A stretch of DNA of 6,877 nt. It comes from Eubacteriales bacterium. GTDB lineage: Bacteria; Bacillota_A; Clostridia; Christensenellales; Aristaeellaceae. The position numbers and the translations under genes were made by a program. Positions 6,550-6,877 of this stretch are shown piece after piece; the first letter of the stretch is position 1; every line of letters begins with the position of its first letter. The stretch is taken from NCBI GenBank assembly GCA_029974855.1, contig JARKQO010000570.1:1-6877 (forward strand). The letters are read 5' to 3'. Below the pieces are notes generated by a model. The model saw only the letters and a list, made by a program, of their open reading frames with translations. It made no database searches and was not told the origin of the DNA.

Positions 6550-6877
6550 ATGAAAACGAAAACATCCGCGGGAAGGCTCACCATTCCAACGGATCTGGAC
6601 GTGGTTCCCCAGACCCTGGAGCTCATGGAGCGCTGGGGCGCGGACGCCATCCGGGACTGCGACGGGACGGAGTTCCCCGAGGCGCTGCGGGCAACCGGGG
6701 CAAAGGTATACGCCACCTACTACACCACCCGCAAGGACAACGAGTGGGCCAAGCGGAATCCCGATGAGATCCAGCAGATCTATGTGATGTCCCCCTTTGC
6801 CGACGCCGAGGGGGACACCCTCCGGATTTCCCTGCGCCAGGGCATTTACAGGGACATCCTCCGGTACAATCCCCAGG
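6550..6877 (+). CDS. GH112 galactosyl disaccharide phosphorylase, N-terminal part
   Basis: Cytoplasmic inverting phosphorylase that cleaves a beta-galactosyl disaccharide with phosphate to galactose-1-phosphate and a free sugar. The 109 visible codons run off the right edge; full proteins are about 720 residues. The start ATG has GAGAGG (6537-6542) seven bases upstream. The family shows in GRLTIPTDLD (8-17), ERWGADAIRDCDGTEFPEAL (27-46), TYYTTRKDNEWA (57-68) and PDEIQQIYVM (71-80). Bifidobacterial lacto-/galacto-N-biose phosphorylase, from memory, has a closely similar N-terminus (GRFTLP, WGADAIRNSDGT, PTRAHNEW). The RDCDGTEFP and TTRKDNEW variants here differ from it and recall the galactosyl-rhamnose phosphorylase branch, so the acceptor (GlcNAc, GalNAc or rhamnose) is open. 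There is no signal peptide, fitting use of imported sugar. The catalytic region lies outside the window. GH112 membership is near certain; no symbol is given because the acceptor is unsettled. Confidence 0.9.
   Translation, partial: MKTKTSAGRLTIPTDLDVVPQTLELMERWGADAIRDCDGTEFPEALRATGAKVYATYYTTRKDNEWAKRNPDEIQQIYVMSPFADAEGDTLRISLRQGIYRDILRYNPQ

Overview
The window is part of a carbohydrate uptake and degradation locus from a GC-rich bacterium. The style fits a gut-type Clostridia (Oscillospiraceae or Christensenellales-like). The grounds are strong AAGGAGG-type ribosome binding sites, TTGACA/TATAAT-type promoters, a LytS/YesM-type sensor kinase paired with a YesN/AraC-type response regulator, a CUT1-type sugar ABC transporter and a GH112 phosphorylase. 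The lineage is inferred from gene style only; there is no rRNA or marker gene here.

Layout. Minus strand, in transcription order: a sugar-binding protein (2934 to 1567), an intergenic hairpin (about 1540 to 1499), a first permease (1481 to 564) and a second permease (559, running off the left edge). Plus strand: a sensor histidine kinase (3131-4951), a response regulator overlapping it by 32 bases (4920-6491), and the start of a GH112 glycoside phosphorylase (6550, running off the right edge). The 196-base divergent region 2935-3130 holds a promoter in each direction. The phosphorylase appears to have its own promoter, whose -35 box overlaps the regulator's stop codon.

How the parts fit. The kinase probably senses a sugar, directly or through the binding protein, outside the membrane and phosphorylates the regulator. 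The regulator's AraC-type DNA-binding domain probably switches on the divergent transporter operon and perhaps the phosphorylase. The binding protein resembles the NgcE (N-acetylglucosamine/diacetylchitobiose) type. The phosphorylase belongs to the family that splits galactosyl-N-acetylhexosamine or galactosyl-rhamnose disaccharides with phosphate. A coherent reading is import of an intact galactosyl disaccharide, such as a mucin- or milk-glycan-derived galacto-/lacto-N-biose, followed by phosphorolysis in the cytoplasm. The exact sugar is inference.

I see no mobile element, CRISPR array, tRNA or rRNA. No gene in the window looks truly new. The more interesting points are regulatory (a palindrome over the phosphorylase promoter, a similar sequence over the transporter promoter, a strong hairpin after the binding-protein gene) and the absence of a lipobox cysteine in the binding protein.
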